From: Kaistia adipata DSM 17808
GTDB lineage: Bacteria; Pseudomonadota; Alphaproteobacteria; Rhizobiales; Kaistiaceae
Assembly: GCF_000423225.1 (NCBI RefSeq)
Contig: NZ_AUHO01000010.1
Span: 310,001 to 374,000 of the forward strand
DNA length: 64,000 nucleotides
Direction: 5' to 3'
A program made the translations under genes and the position numbers. The notes beneath the pieces were generated by a model. It did no database searches, was not told the origin of the DNA, and saw nothing but the letters and a program-made list of their open reading frames with translations. Each line of letters begins with the position of its first letter. The first letter of the stretch is position 1. This document shows positions 33,345 through 42,406 of this stretch, in pieces.

Positions 33345-35198
33345 CTAGCGGCCGGGCTCTTTGCGATTCTGGCTGTAGGCCGCGAGGATGCGCTGGATCT
33401 CGTCGCCGATGTCGTCGTCGGGCTCGGCCGGCTGCGGCTGCGGCGGTTCGGCCGCCGCGATGGGCTCCGGCGCGGGGGGCGGCGCCGGCGCTTTCCGGCC
33501 GTCGCCGTCGTCCACCAGCACGTCGACCGCCTGGGCGATCGCCGCCAGGATCGAATTCTCGATCGGGTCCCGGTCTCCCGTCGGCGCCGCCGAGGCGGCG
33601 GCGACGCTGCGCCGGATCGGCGGCCGGAGCGCGACGGCGGAGCCACTGCGGGGCGCCGGCGCGGATGCGCGCGGCGGCGCGGTCGGAGCCGGCATCGGGC
33701 GCTGCGGCGGTTCGGTCGGCGCCGGCTCGGGGCGCGCCGAGCGGGCGCGCGGCGGCGCGATGTTGGGGCGCGGCGCCGGCGTCTCGGGCTGGGTGTCGGC
33801 GAGCCGCGGATCGGGGTCGATCTGGACGCGCGGCGGCGGCGTGGTCGCCGGCTGCGGTGCCTCGTCGGGCGTCGACGACCGGGGCGTCGCCGGCGGGGCG
33901 GATTCCGTCGCCGTGGTTAACGGGGGGTTAACGGGTCGGGACGGCGCGGGCTGGCGAACCGGCGCCGGCTGCGGCCGCTCGGCGACGGGCTGCGGCGGCG
34001 CTTCCGGCTCGGCGGCCGGGCGAACCGGGATCGGTCGCGCCGGCTGCGGCATGGCGGCCGAGATCGGCTGCAGCGTGATCGGGCGTGCCGCGCGCGGCGC
34101 GGGGGGCGCGACCGGCATCGGCGGCGGCGCGGGGATCGGCGCCTGCCGTGGTTCGGGACGCTCGGCGGCGCGTTGAGGGGGCGGCGGCTCGATGAGGGCG
34201 GCCGGCGCCGGCGCGGGCAGCGCGCCATTGCGGCCGACGATCCAGGCGCGGATCATCGCCTCCGTGCTCTCGTCGATCTCGATGCCGGCGGCGCGGGCGA
34301 GGTAAAGCACCTGTTCCTTGAAGGCCTCGGCCAGCTTCGCCGGGCTGTCGCTCGCCGAGAAGACATGGCCCTTGAGCGCCAGGCCCTTGACGATGAAGGC
34401 GATCTGCCGGCGCGAGGCGTTGCGGCCATTGGCCGACAGGCGCGCCGCGACATTCTCGGCCGTGGTCTGGAAATGGTAGCCGTTCTCCGCGACCTCGCGG
34501 GTCAGCGTGTGGAACAGCTCGTGATAGCCGCGCGGCGAGAACAGCGGCACGTTGGTGGCCTGGTGGATGCGACGGGCGAGCCCGGCCAGTCCGTCGCGCT
34601 CGCCGGCGCCGCGGCCCTGCGCGCTCTCCTCGTCCGGGTCCTCGCTCGCCTCCGGCGCCTCGCCATCGGCCGTCGGCGCCAGCAGGGCGATCAGCGCCTG
34701 CTCGTCGAGGACGCCATCGGCGATGGCGCGGTAGCCCGCCGCCGTCGTCGGCGTCGAATAGATGGTGGTGGCGCGGTTGTAGGAGCGCAGCCGGAAGATC
34801 ACCGGCGTCAGGTCGGAATCCGCCGACAGCAGGATGAATTCCTCGAAGCCGGTCTGGTGCGCCAGCGCGTCGACCGTGTCGAGGACCATGTGGATCTCGG
34901 CCGAATTGCGCTCGCGGCCGGGCAGGGGCGGGCAGTCGACGACCTGGAAACCCTGCGCGGTGAAGGCGGCGCGAGCCTTGCCGAGCAGTTTCGGATCGGC
35001 GTAGCAGCGCCGCATCAGGATCCGGCGCCGGACGGGATCGTCGCCGCGCGGATCGAGCAGCAGGCCCTGCTCGATCGCTTCGAGCCAGACGCCGGGGCGG
35101 AGCGCGAAGCGGCGCGCCATGCCGGGATCGCGGGTACGAAGACTCATATAGAGGCTGTCGTAGTCGACGAAGAGGACGCTCTTGATCGGGGCCGTCAT
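33345..35198 (-). CDS. NYN-domain (PIN-like nuclease) protein with long Pro-rich tail
   Basis: A 617-residue protein. Residues 1-170 form an NYN domain: SVLFVDYDSLYMSLR, NSAEIHMVLDTVDAL and FILLSADSDLTPVIFRLR place the acidic residues of this PIN-like RNase fold. Residues about 200-310 (LARRIHQATNVPLFSPRGYHELF ... QIAFIVKGLALKGHVFS) look like a winged-helix OST-HTH-type module plus helices. From about 330 to 560 the chain is Pro/Ala/Arg-rich and disordered, and it ends in a conserved-looking DDDIGDEIQRILAAYSQNRK. The likely substrate is RNA, by family. It is divergent from no close neighbour and lies between phaB and the gloB unit. Confidence 0.8.
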   Translation of the reverse strand: MTAPIKSVLFVDYDSLYMSLRTRDPGMARRFALRPGVWLEAIEQGLLLDPRGDDPVRRRILMRRCYADPKLLGKARAAFTAQGFQVVDCPPLPGRERNSAEIHMVLDTVDALAHQTGFEEFILLSADSDLTPVIFRLRSYNRATTIYSTPTTAAGYRAIADGVLDEQALIALLAPTADGEAPEASEDPDEESAQGRGAGERDGLAGLARRIHQATNVPLFSPRGYHELFHTLTREVAENGYHFQTTAENVAARLSANGRNASRRQIAFIVKGLALKGHVFSASDSPAKLAEAFKEQVLYLARAAGIEIDESTEAMIRAWIVGRNGALPAPAPAALIEPPPPQRAAERPEPRQAPIPAPPPMPVAPPAPRAARPITLQPISAAMPQPARPIPVRPAAEPEAPPQPVAERPQPAPVRQPAPSRPVNPPLTTATESAPPATPRSSTPDEAPQPATTPPPRVQIDPDPRLADTQPETPAPRPNIAPPRARSARPEPAPTEPPQRPMPAPTAPPRASAPAPRSGSAVALRPPIRRSVAAASAAPTGDRDPIENSILAAIAQAVDVLVDDGDGRKAPAPPPAPEPIAAAEPPQPQPAEPDDDIGDEIQRILAAYSQNRKEPGR

Positions 35199-35355
35199 GA
35201 CCTATCCCCACGGCACATCAATGCTTCCCCCTAGCCTTCAATTGCGGAGTTTTCATGCCGCTACCCCAACGGCGACAGCACCTTAACGGGCGATCATCGA
35301 TTTGGCGATTCCCGCATTCCGCCTTCTCCACGACCAAGGCGCGTCTTCCTTTGCG

Positions 35356-35805
35356 TCATGCACGTCGATCGTGCGGCTCCCAGTCCTGCGGGGCGAGCTC
35401 GAAGCCCTCGAAACGGAAGCCAGGCGCCACCGTGCAGCCGACCAGCGTCCAGTCGCCGAGGCTGACGGCGGCCTGCCACCAGCCGGTCGGAACGACCAGC
35501 TGCGGCCGTTCCCCGGCCCCGAGATCGGGGCCGAGGCGGTGGGTCTCGCTGCTGCGGCCATCCTCGGAAAGCGACAGCGCGATCGGCGCGCCGGCATAGA
35601 AGTGCCAGACCTCGACGGCATCGATGCGGTGCCAGTGCGACGACATGCCCCTGGCGAGCAGGTAGTAGATCGCGGTCGAGGCCGGCCGGCCGTCCGGGCC
35701 GGCCGCGTCCTCGAAGGTGCGTCGGTAGAAGCCGCCTTCCGGATGGGGCTCGAGCTCCAGCAGGCGGATGATCTCTTCCGCCGTCGTGGCCGCGCTCCCG
35801 CTCAC
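35356..35805 (-). CDS. Cupin_5 (DUF985) protein coupled to gloB
   Basis: A 149-residue single cupin. The GTG start at 35805 overlaps the gloB stop (GTGA), giving translational coupling. DUF985 markers are LELEPHPEGGFYRRTFED, STAIYYLLARGMSSHWHRIDAVEVWHFYAG, and LVVPTGWWQAAVSLGDWTLVGCTVAPGFRFEGFELA. Histidines in HWHR and the Glu/Trp suggest a metal or sugar-like ligand site; no activity is established. Coupling to glyoxalase II hints at a role in aldehyde or thioester detoxification, but that is only inference from position. Confidence 0.85.
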   Translation of the reverse strand: MSGSAATTAEEIIRLLELEPHPEGGFYRRTFEDAAGPDGRPASTAIYYLLARGMSSHWHRIDAVEVWHFYAGAPIALSLSEDGRSSETHRLGPDLGAGERPQLVVPTGWWQAAVSLGDWTLVGCTVAPGFRFEGFELAPQDWEPHDRRA

Positions 35806-36572
35806 TTGAAGTTGTCCTTGGCCGTGCGGATCGCCGCGAACACCTCGGCCGCCGGCGCGTCGGGCATCTTCATGGTGGCGCGGACCGCCGGATCGTCGGC
35901 GCGCAGATAGGGGTTGGTCGCCTTCTCGGCGGCGATGGTCGTCGGCACGGTCGGCTTGCCGGCGGCGCGAAGCTTCTTCACCTCCTCGCCGCGCGCGACG
36001 AGGGCGGGATTGGCGCCGTCGATCGTGAGGGCGAAGCGCAGGTTCGATTCGGTGTACTCGTGCCCGCAATAGACCACCGTCTCGTCCGGCAGCGCGGCGA
36101 GCTTCGTGAGCGACTGCCACATCTGCTCCAGCGTGCCCTCGAAGACGCGGCCGCAGCCGAGCGCGAACATGGTGTCGCCGGCAAAGGCGATGCCGTCTTC
36201 CGGCAGGTGGTAGGCGATGTGGCCGAGCGTGTGGCCCGGCGTCCAGATCACATGCACCGGATGGCCGGCGAAGTCGTAGACGTCGCCCTCGCGCAGCTTG
36301 CGGTCGATGCCGGGGATCTTGTCGGCCTCGTAGTCCGGGCCGGTGATGGTGCAGCCCGTCGCTGCCTTCAGCGCCAGATTGCCGTCGGTGTGGTCGGGAT
36401 GGTGGTGCGTGGTCAGGATCTCGGTCAGCGTCCAGCCCTTCTCGGCGAGGGCGGCGGTGACGGCGGCTGCATCGGGCGCGTCGATCGACGCGGTGCGGCC
36501 CGTGGCCTCGTCGTGGATCAGCACGCCGTAATTGTCGGACAGGCAGGGAAACTGGAAGATTGCGAGAGCCAT
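35802..36572 (-). CDS. gloB: Hydroxyacylglutathione hydrolase (glyoxalase II)
   Basis: Hydrolyses S-lactoylglutathione to lactate and glutathione in methylglyoxal detoxification. The ATG at 36572 (GGAG upstream) gives 256 residues, the normal length. Binuclear metal motif THHHPDHTDGN, then TPGHTLGHIAYH, FAGDTMFALGCGR and YCGHEYTESNLRFAL; the C-terminal substrate domain ends in TIAAEKATNPYLRAD. Overlaps the downstream cupin gene by 4 bases and is divergent from a methyltransferase gene with 94 bases between. Confidence 0.96.
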   Translation of the reverse strand: MALAIFQFPCLSDNYGVLIHDEATGRTASIDAPDAAAVTAALAEKGWTLTEILTTHHHPDHTDGNLALKAATGCTITGPDYEADKIPGIDRKLREGDVYDFAGHPVHVIWTPGHTLGHIAYHLPEDGIAFAGDTMFALGCGRVFEGTLEQMWQSLTKLAALPDETVVYCGHEYTESNLRFALTIDGANPALVARGEEVKKLRAAGKPTVPTTIAAEKATNPYLRADDPAVRATMKMPDAPAAEVFAAIRTAKDNFK

Positions 36573-36666
36573 GACGAACTCCGATATGGGCACAAGGATG
36601 GGGGTGGCGCCGTTTCGGATCGTTACCTAACATCGTCGCGCTGATATATCGACAAGGAGATCGCGC

Positions 36667-37410
36667 TTGGAACAGGGCAGGACGCTGACGCCCGACGTGC
36701 TCGATCTCGCGAATTTCTACGCGGAGCGCCTGGGTGGCGTGGCGCAGGGGCTGATCGCAGCACGCCTCGCGGCGCTTTGGCCGCGCGTGGTGGGCGACCG
36801 CGTGCTCGGCCTCGGCTATGCGACGCCTTATCTCGCCCCCTTCCTGCCGCAGGCCGAGCGCGTGATCAATTTCATGCCCGCCGCGCAGGGCGTCATGAAC
36901 TGGCCCTCCGACGGCGGCAACCTCGCCGCGCTCGTCATCGAGGACGAACTGCCGCTGACCGATTCGTCGATCGATCGCATCCTCGTCGTCCACTGCCTGG
37001 AGACGGCGGGCAATGCGCGCGAGACGCTGCGCGAGCTCTGGCGGGTGCTGGTGCCGGGCGGCAAGCTGATCGCCGTCGTGCCGAACCGGCGCGGCATCTG
37101 GGCGCGGGTCGAGCACACGCCGTTCGGCTATGGCCGGCCGTTCAGTCGCGGCCAGCTCTCGACGCTGCTGCGCGAGACCGACTTCAGCGAGACCGCCTGG
37201 AGCGGCGCCTTGTTCGCGCCGCCCTTCTCCAGCCGCCTGCTGATCCGCAACGGACGCGGCTGGGAGCGGACGGGGGCGGTGCTCTGGCCCGGCTTTTGCG
37301 GCGTGCAGATCGTCGAGGCCACCAAGCTGGTCTATCAGGGCCTGCCCGCCCGCAGCCTGAGCCGCCGGCGGCAGCCGGCTTTCCGGCCGGCGCTCGCGCC
37401 TCCGGCGTGA
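36667..37410 (+). CDS. SAM-dependent methyltransferase (Methyltransf_11-like)
   Basis: A 247-residue protein with a TTG start preceded by an ideal AAGGAGATC. The SAM-binding region is degenerate but recognisable: GDRVLGLGYATPYLAPFLP, LPLTDSSIDRILVVHCLETAGNARETLRELWRVLVPGGKLIAVVPNRRGIWAR. The LTDSSIDRILVVHCLE and LVPGGKL blocks are those of class I methyltransferases. Placed opposite gloB, a synteny I recall from Rhizobiales; the substrate is unknown. The C-terminus is basic (SRRRQPAFRPALAPPA). Confidence 0.82.
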   Translation: MEQGRTLTPDVLDLANFYAERLGGVAQGLIAARLAALWPRVVGDRVLGLGYATPYLAPFLPQAERVINFMPAAQGVMNWPSDGGNLAALVIEDELPLTDSSIDRILVVHCLETAGNARETLRELWRVLVPGGKLIAVVPNRRGIWARVEHTPFGYGRPFSRGQLSTLLRETDFSETAWSGALFAPPFSSRLLIRNGRGWERTGAVLWPGFCGVQIVEATKLVYQGLPARSLSRRRQPAFRPALAPPA

Positions 37411-37541
37411 TCGGGAAGGCGGCCGCGGCTCCGGCCGGCCGCAATGTTTTCTTTGATTTTGCACCGGCGCTTGCCTATGAATCGGCCGCCGTCGGCCAGC
37501 CAGGCGCGGCCTTCGATTTTCCCGCCCAGAGCCGACCGACA

Positions 37542-38423
37542 ATGGCCCCGACCGAGACCAAGCTTTCTGCGGCCGAAGCAGACGCGGCGACCCTCGCCCG
37601 CATTCGGCAGACCATCGACGAACTCGACGCCGAGATGCATCGCAGCCTGATCGAGCGCGGCATGGCGATCGGCACGCTGATCAAGGTCAAGGGCACCAGC
37701 CGTCCCGGCGCCGCGTTCCGGCCTGGTCGCGAGGCCGACATGATGCGGCGCCTGGTGGCGCGGCATGAGGGCGCGCTGCCGCTCTGGACGGTCGAGCATA
37801 TCTGGCGCGAGATCATCACCACTTTCACGCGCATGCAGGCGCCGTTCGACGTCGCCGTCGATCAGGGCGTCGCGCGCGACGCGATCCGCGATACCGCCCG
37901 CTTCCTGTTCGGCTTCACCGTCGCGCTGCATGGCCAGCCCGACGCGTCGGCGACGATCAACCACATCCGCGAGAGCGGCACGGATCTTGGCCTCGTCTCC
38001 GTGGATCAGCCCGCCGAAGCGGGCGCTTGGTGGCGGGCGCTCGGCCGTTCGACCGGGCCCCGCATCATGGCGCTCTCGCCCTATATCCGGATTGCCGGTC
38101 GGCCGGCCGACCATGCCTCCTTCGTGATCGCGCCGGAACTGGCCGACCCGACGCCGCCGGATCTGGAACTGTTCGCGGTCACCACGATCAGCGGCGATCC
38201 CCGTCCGGCGATCGCGGCCGCCGGTGGCGTCGTCCTGGCCGAGGCGGGCCAGGAGAAGCTGATCGCGCTGCCGCAGGGTACGGCCATGGCTTCGCTGGCC
38301 GCACGCGCCGGCTTCGAGGATGTGGCGCCGGTCGGCGCGCTGTCGCGCGGCATCGCGATCGGCGAGACCGGCGCCGACCCTGTTCTCTATCAGCGCCTCG
38401 ACGAGGCGGGAGTTTCATCATGA
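37542..38423 (+). CDS. Chorismate mutase (AroQ) with an extra C-terminal domain
   Basis: A 293-residue protein. Residues about 17-105 are an AroQ-type chorismate mutase ([31 protein letters not shown], then [16 protein letters not shown]-like and [13 protein letters not shown]), converting chorismate to prephenate. Residues about 115-290 form a second domain ([20 protein letters not shown] ... [19 protein letters not shown] ... [17 protein letters not shown]) faintly like a degenerate prephenate dehydratase; its role is unknown. The stop overlaps hisC by 4 bases (ATGA), placing it first in a CM-hisC-tyrC operon for tyrosine/phenylalanine. Confidence 0.88.
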   Translation: MAPTETKLSAAEADAATLARIRQTIDELDAEMHRSLIERGMAIGTLIKVKGTSRPGAAFRPGREADMMRRLVARHEGALPLWTVEHIWREIITTFTRMQAPFDVAVDQGVARDAIRDTARFLFGFTVALHGQPDASATINHIRESGTDLGLVSVDQPAEAGAWWRALGRSTGPRIMALSPYIRIAGRPADHASFVIAPELADPTPPDLELFAVTTISGDPRPAIAAAGGVVLAEAGQEKLIALPQGTAMASLAARAGFEDVAPVGALSRGIAIGETGADPVLYQRLDEAGVSS

Positions 38424-39547
38424 GCAAGATGTCCGATCCGAAGCCCGCAGACCGGCCCGTTCCGCGGCCGGGCATCCTGGACATCGCTCCCTACGTTCCC
38501 GGCCGCTCCAAGGCGACTGGCGGGGCGAAGGTCTACAAGCTGTCCTCGAACGAGACTCCGCTGGGCCCGAGCCCGGCCGCCATCGCGGCCTATCAGGGCG
38601 TCGCGTCGAAGCTCGAGATCTATCCGGACGGCTCGGCGACCGAACTGCGCGCGGCGATCGCCGACGCCTATGGCGTCAACGCGGCGCGGGTGATCTGCGG
38701 CAATGGCTCGGATGACGTGCTGGCGCTGATCGCCCATGTCTATCTCGGCGCCGGCGACGAGGCGATCTATTCGAAGCACGGCTTCAACGTCTATCCGATC
38801 CTGATCCAGGCCGCCGGCGCGACGCCGGTGGTGGCGCCGGAAAAGGATTTCACCTCCTATGTCGACGGCATCCTGGAGCTGGTGACCGACAAGACGCGCA
38901 TCGTCTTCGTCGCCAACCCCAACAACCCGACCGGGACCTATCTGCCGTTCAGCGAGATCCGCCGCCTGCATGCCGGCCTGCCGCCGCGCGTGCTGCTGGT
39001 GCTCGACGCCGCCTATTCGGAATATGTGCGGAAGAACGACTACGAGAGCGGCATCGAGCTCGCCGGCTCCGCGCCGAACGTCATCATGACGCGCACCTTC
39101 TCCAAGATTTACGGCCTGGCCGGCGCGCGGCTCGGCTGGGGCTACGGCCCGGCCGAAGTGATCGATGCGCTGAACCGTATCCGCGGACCCTTCAACGTCT
39201 CGGCGCCCGCGATGGCCGCGGGTATCGCCGCGCTGAAGGATCGCGCGCATCTCGACGCCGCCATCGCGCACAACGAGGAATGGCTGCCGCGGGTCACCGA
39301 GGGCATCCGTGCGCTCGGGCTTGAGGTGACGCCGAGCGTCGGCAATTTCGTGTTGATCCACTTCCCGGACGAAAAGGGCCGCCGCGCCAGCGACGCGGAC
39401 GAGTATCTCGTCTCGCACGGCATCATCCTGCGCATGATGACGAGCTACCACCTGCCGAACGCGCTCCGGATGACGATCGGCTCCGCCGAGGCGAACGAGG
39501 CGACGATCGCGGCGCTGCGCGATTTCCTGCACCGGACCGCGCGCTGA
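38420..39547 (+). CDS. hisC: HisC-type aminotransferase (histidinol-phosphate / aromatic)
   Basis: PLP-dependent class I/II aminotransferase. The ATG at 38420 gives 375 residues: [15 protein letters not shown] binds substrate, CGNGSDD the phosphate, [13 protein letters not shown] and LDAAYSEYV the cofactor, and Lys 229 in [18 protein letters not shown] forms the Schiff base. In Rhizobiales the copy between chorismate mutase and tyrC can serve both histidinol-phosphate and aromatic keto acids. It overlaps the chorismate mutase stop by 4 bases and the tyrC start by one base. Confidence 0.95.
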   Translation: MSKMSDPKPADRPVPRPGILDIAPYVPGRSKATGGAKVYKLSSNETPLGPSPAAIAAYQGVASKLEIYPDGSATELRAAIADAYGVNAARVICGNGSDDVLALIAHVYLGAGDEAIYSKHGFNVYPILIQAAGATPVVAPEKDFTSYVDGILELVTDKTRIVFVANPNNPTGTYLPFSEIRRLHAGLPPRVLLVLDAAYSEYVRKNDYESGIELAGSAPNVIMTRTFSKIYGLAGARLGWGYGPAEVIDALNRIRGPFNVSAPAMAAGIAALKDRAHLDAAIAHNEEWLPRVTEGIRALGLEVTPSVGNFVLIHFPDEKGRRASDADEYLVSHGIILRMMTSYHLPNALRMTIGSAEANEATIAALRDFLHRTAR

Positions 39548-40479
39548 TGACCGATCCCCTGTTTCGCCAGCTGGCCCTCGTCGGCATCGGCCATATCGGC
39601 GCCTCGATCGCGCTCGCTGCCCGCCGTTCCGGCGCCGTCGAGCGCATCGCCGTCTCGACCCGCAGCCCGGCTACGCTGCAGCGCGCCGAGGAACTCGGCC
39701 TCGGCGACGCCTACTACGCCGACGCCGCCGACGCGGTCCGCGACGCTGACCTCGTCATCGTCTGCGTGCCGGTGGGCGCGTCGGGCGACGTCGCCAAGCT
39801 GATCGGGCCGCATCTGAAGGCGGGCGCCACCGTGTCGGATGTCGGCTCGGTCAAGGCGTCGGTGATGCGCGCCATGGCACCGCATCTGCCGTCGGCGGTG
39901 CATTTCATTCCCGGCCATCCGCTCGCCGGCACCGAGCATTCCGGTCCGGATGCCGGCCTCGTCGACCTGTTCCAGAACCGCTGGTGCGTGCTGACGCCGG
40001 CCGAGACCGTCGATCCCGCCGCCGTCGAGCGGCTGATGGCGTTCTGGCGTGCGCTCGGCGCCAATGTCGAGGCGATGAGCGCCGAGCACCATGACCTGGT
40101 GCTGGCCATCACCAGCCACCTGCCGCACCTGATCGCCTACAACATCGTCGGCACGGCGGCGGATCTCGAATCGGGCATCCGCTCGGAAGTACTGAAGTTC
40201 TCGGCCTCCGGCTTCCGCGACTTCACCCGCATCGCCGCCTCCGACCCGACCATGTGGCGCGACGTCTTCCTGAACAACAAGGAAGCCGTGCTCGAGATGC
40301 TCGGCCGATTCAACGAGGACCTGGCGACGTTGACCCGCGCGATCCGGCATGGCGACGGCGACACGCTGTTCGACCTGTTCACGCGCACCCGCGCCATCCG
40401 TCGCTCGATCGTGGCGATCGGCCAGGATACGGCCGCGCCCGATTTCGGCCGTCGCGACCACACCAAGCCGCAGGGCTGA
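39547..40479 (+). CDS. tyrC: Prephenate/arogenate dehydrogenase family protein
   Basis: NAD(P)-dependent oxidative decarboxylation of prephenate or arogenate for tyrosine. The 310-residue protein starts LALVGIGHIGASIALAARRSG (Rossmann, GxGxxG), then VIVCVPVGASGDV, SDVGSVKASV, HFIPGHPLAGTEHSGP with its active-site His and SGP, and AITSHLPHLIAYNIVGTA. The TyrA core is full length without an ACT domain. TGATG overlap with hisC indicates coupled translation. With the preceding two genes it covers chorismate to tyrosine. Confidence 0.94.
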   Translation: MTDPLFRQLALVGIGHIGASIALAARRSGAVERIAVSTRSPATLQRAEELGLGDAYYADAADAVRDADLVIVCVPVGASGDVAKLIGPHLKAGATVSDVGSVKASVMRAMAPHLPSAVHFIPGHPLAGTEHSGPDAGLVDLFQNRWCVLTPAETVDPAAVERLMAFWRALGANVEAMSAEHHDLVLAITSHLPHLIAYNIVGTAADLESGIRSEVLKFSASGFRDFTRIAASDPTMWRDVFLNNKEAVLEMLGRFNEDLATLTRAIRHGDGDTLFDLFTRTRAIRRSIVAIGQDTAAPDFGRRDHTKPQG

Positions 40480-40488
40480 CTCGTTCCC

Positions 40489-41196
40489 TCACCATTCCCC
40501 GGAAGCGGTGAGGGGATCGACGGCCTGCGCCAGCGAAGTCGCGATCGCGACCGCCTTGCGGATCGCCGCCCGATGCGGATCGACGAGCGGCAGTTCCAGC
40601 CGCTCGGCGACCTCGGCGAGGATCGGGATCAGCCCGGCGCCGCCGAGAACGACCCGCACCGCGCCGGTGCGCTCTGCCTCTTCCGTGATCAGCGCGGCGC
40701 ACAGCGCGGCATCCCCCGCGCCGGCGTCACCGATCGAGAAGAACGACACGATCCGGTCCGACAGACCCATCTGGGCCGCGAGTTCGGAAAGCATCGCGCA
40801 CCAGGCCTCGCCATTCGTCGCGACCAGGAACGGTCCCGGCTCGGAGGCCGCCTCGAGCAGGCCCGCCTCGGTAAAGCCGGTGACGGGGCGGCCCGTCATC
40901 TCCCGCAGCGCCTTGAGTCCCGGATCGCCGAAGCAGCCGATCACGATGGCGTCCGCCTCACCATAGGCCTCGCGCGCCGCCTCGGCGGCATCGAGGACGG
41001 CGTGGGCGGCGACGACCGCGCTGGCGCGGTCGGAGATGTAGGGCGCGCCGAAGCGGGCGGAGATGGCGCTGACGGCGGCCGCTCCGCCGGCCTCATCCTC
41101 GGCGAGCGCCTTCAGACGCGCCGTGATCGTCTCGGACGTGTTCGGATTGATGATCAGCAGGCGCAGCGGCGCTGCGGGGAGGGCCGGGGTCGGCAT
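40489..41196 (-). CDS. Asp/Glu/hydantoin racemase-family protein lacking the second catalytic Cys
   Basis: A 235-residue protein (start at 41196). LLIINPNTSETITARLK and AIVIGCFGDPGLKALRE are the hydantoin-racemase-type markers, and Cys 88 corresponds to the first catalytic cysteine. The second cysteine, normally in VLGCAG, is replaced by glycine (VVLGGAGLIPI, Gly 186). Two-base racemisation is thus unlikely; a one-Cys activity such as a decarboxylase or isomerase is possible. It converges with tyrC, 9 bases apart. Confidence 0.8.
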   Translation of the reverse strand: MPTPALPAAPLRLLIINPNTSETITARLKALAEDEAGGAAAVSAISARFGAPYISDRASAVVAAHAVLDAAEAAREAYGEADAIVIGCFGDPGLKALREMTGRPVTGFTEAGLLEAASEPGPFLVATNGEAWCAMLSELAAQMGLSDRIVSFFSIGDAGAGDAALCAALITEEAERTGAVRVVLGGAGLIPILAEVAERLELPLVDPHRAAIRKAVAIATSLAQAVDPLTASGEW

Positions 41197-41257
41197 GGGC
41201 TCTGTCCGTCTTTGCTTCGAATACGGACAGAGCAAGCAAGCGCCGCGCCAGCGGGCC

Positions 41258-42337
41258 TCAGCGCGTGGCCGGCAGTTTGATGGGCGGGATCCGGCCGAGC
41301 GGGATGAAGCCGGCCTGGACCTTGCCGTTCCGGATCGTCAGCGTCGTCTCGCGCCAGGTCTTGCCGTCGACCTCGACCGGCTTCAGGAAGGCGGAGAGCG
41401 GGCCGAGGATCTGTGCGACGCGGTCGCGGCTGCCGGGGTAGATCGTCTCGGCCAGGTCGGGCAGGCGGTCGAGCTGGTCGACGCGGATGGCGACGCGACC
41501 CGAGATCACGCCGTTGGGCGCGACAGTGAGATCGCCGCTGGCCATCGCCAGGAAGCCGCCAATGTCGATACCGAGGCGCCCGAGCTTGACCTGGCCGCCG
41601 GCCGCGAGCCAGGCCGGAAGCGGATCGACCCGGCCGTCATTCAGCTCCGGCAGCGCGCCCGGGAGCGTCGCGTAGAGCTGCGCCGTCAGTGGCGGCAGGG
41701 CCGGGGCGCCGGGGATCGTCGTGGTCAGGTTGTCGACCGTGCCGGCAAGGTCGAGCGCCGTGGCGTCGGCGCCGTTCTGCAGCAGGTGGAGTTCCGCATG
41801 CTTGGCGCCGACGGCGCTCGGCAAGACCCGACCAGCCGGGGCGGCGATGGTGCTGGAGAGGTCGTCGGCGACGGCCGAGAAGCGCTTCAGGCGCGAGGTG
41901 CCGAGCCGGAGGCTCGACTGCAGCGACGACCAGTTGGCCTCGATCCCCAGCCCGTCCGCGGCCTTGAGGCTGAGCGGGCCCTGGGCAGCCGCGAGGACAT
42001 GGCCGGGATTGTAGATGAGCGCCAACGCCTCGAGACCGCCGACGCGGGCCGAGAGGCCGCGCTCCGGCCAGTCGAGCGAGGCGGGGGCGCAGTCGATCGT
42101 GAACTTGAACGGGAAGCCGCCGAGCGACTCCGCGTCGCAGCCGATGACGCCGCCGCGGGCGACGAAATCCGCCTTCAGGGCTGCGATCTTCTGGCTGGCG
42201 AGGTGATTCGCGACGAACCAGCCGCCCGTCCAGAGCGCCGCCAGAGCGATGACGACGACGAGCAGGATCTGGAAACGTCGCCGTGTCGAACGGGGACGGG
42301 CCTGCCCGGGCGCTTCTTTCCCTGCGGGTGCGTTCAT
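41258..42337 (-). CDS. DUF2125 protein, membrane-anchored periplasmic
   Basis: A 359-residue protein with one N-terminal membrane helix (about 22-44, FQILLVVVIALAALWTGGWFVA) and a large periplasmic part. DUF2125 markers: ALKADFVARGGVIGCDAESLGGFPFKFTIDC-type region with two cysteines, and the repeated beta-strand segments (LSARVGGLEALALIYNPGHVLAAAQGPLSLK). The domain is restricted mainly to alphaproteobacteria and resembles AsmA-like lipid-transfer barrels; its role is unknown. Divergent from chaC. Confidence 0.88.
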   Translation of the reverse strand: MNAPAGKEAPGQARPRSTRRRFQILLVVVIALAALWTGGWFVANHLASQKIAALKADFVARGGVIGCDAESLGGFPFKFTIDCAPASLDWPERGLSARVGGLEALALIYNPGHVLAAAQGPLSLKAADGLGIEANWSSLQSSLRLGTSRLKRFSAVADDLSSTIAAPAGRVLPSAVGAKHAELHLLQNGADATALDLAGTVDNLTTTIPGAPALPPLTAQLYATLPGALPELNDGRVDPLPAWLAAGGQVKLGRLGIDIGGFLAMASGDLTVAPNGVISGRVAIRVDQLDRLPDLAETIYPGSRDRVAQILGPLSAFLKPVEVDGKTWRETTLTIRNGKVQAGFIPLGRIPPIKLPATR

Positions 42338-42406
42338 CCGTTCCTCCGTTGAATTGGCGCGCTGCGGCTGTTACGCGGGTGCGTTGCCGATGAGGGGACG
42401 CCACTC

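Noticed and set aside
35356-37542. Single 728-codon minus frame covering cupin, gloB region and the methyltransferase antisense
   Set aside because: Only its last 149 codons are real (the DUF985 cupin from the GTG at 35805); the rest is a shadow of gloB and of the opposite-strand methyltransferase.
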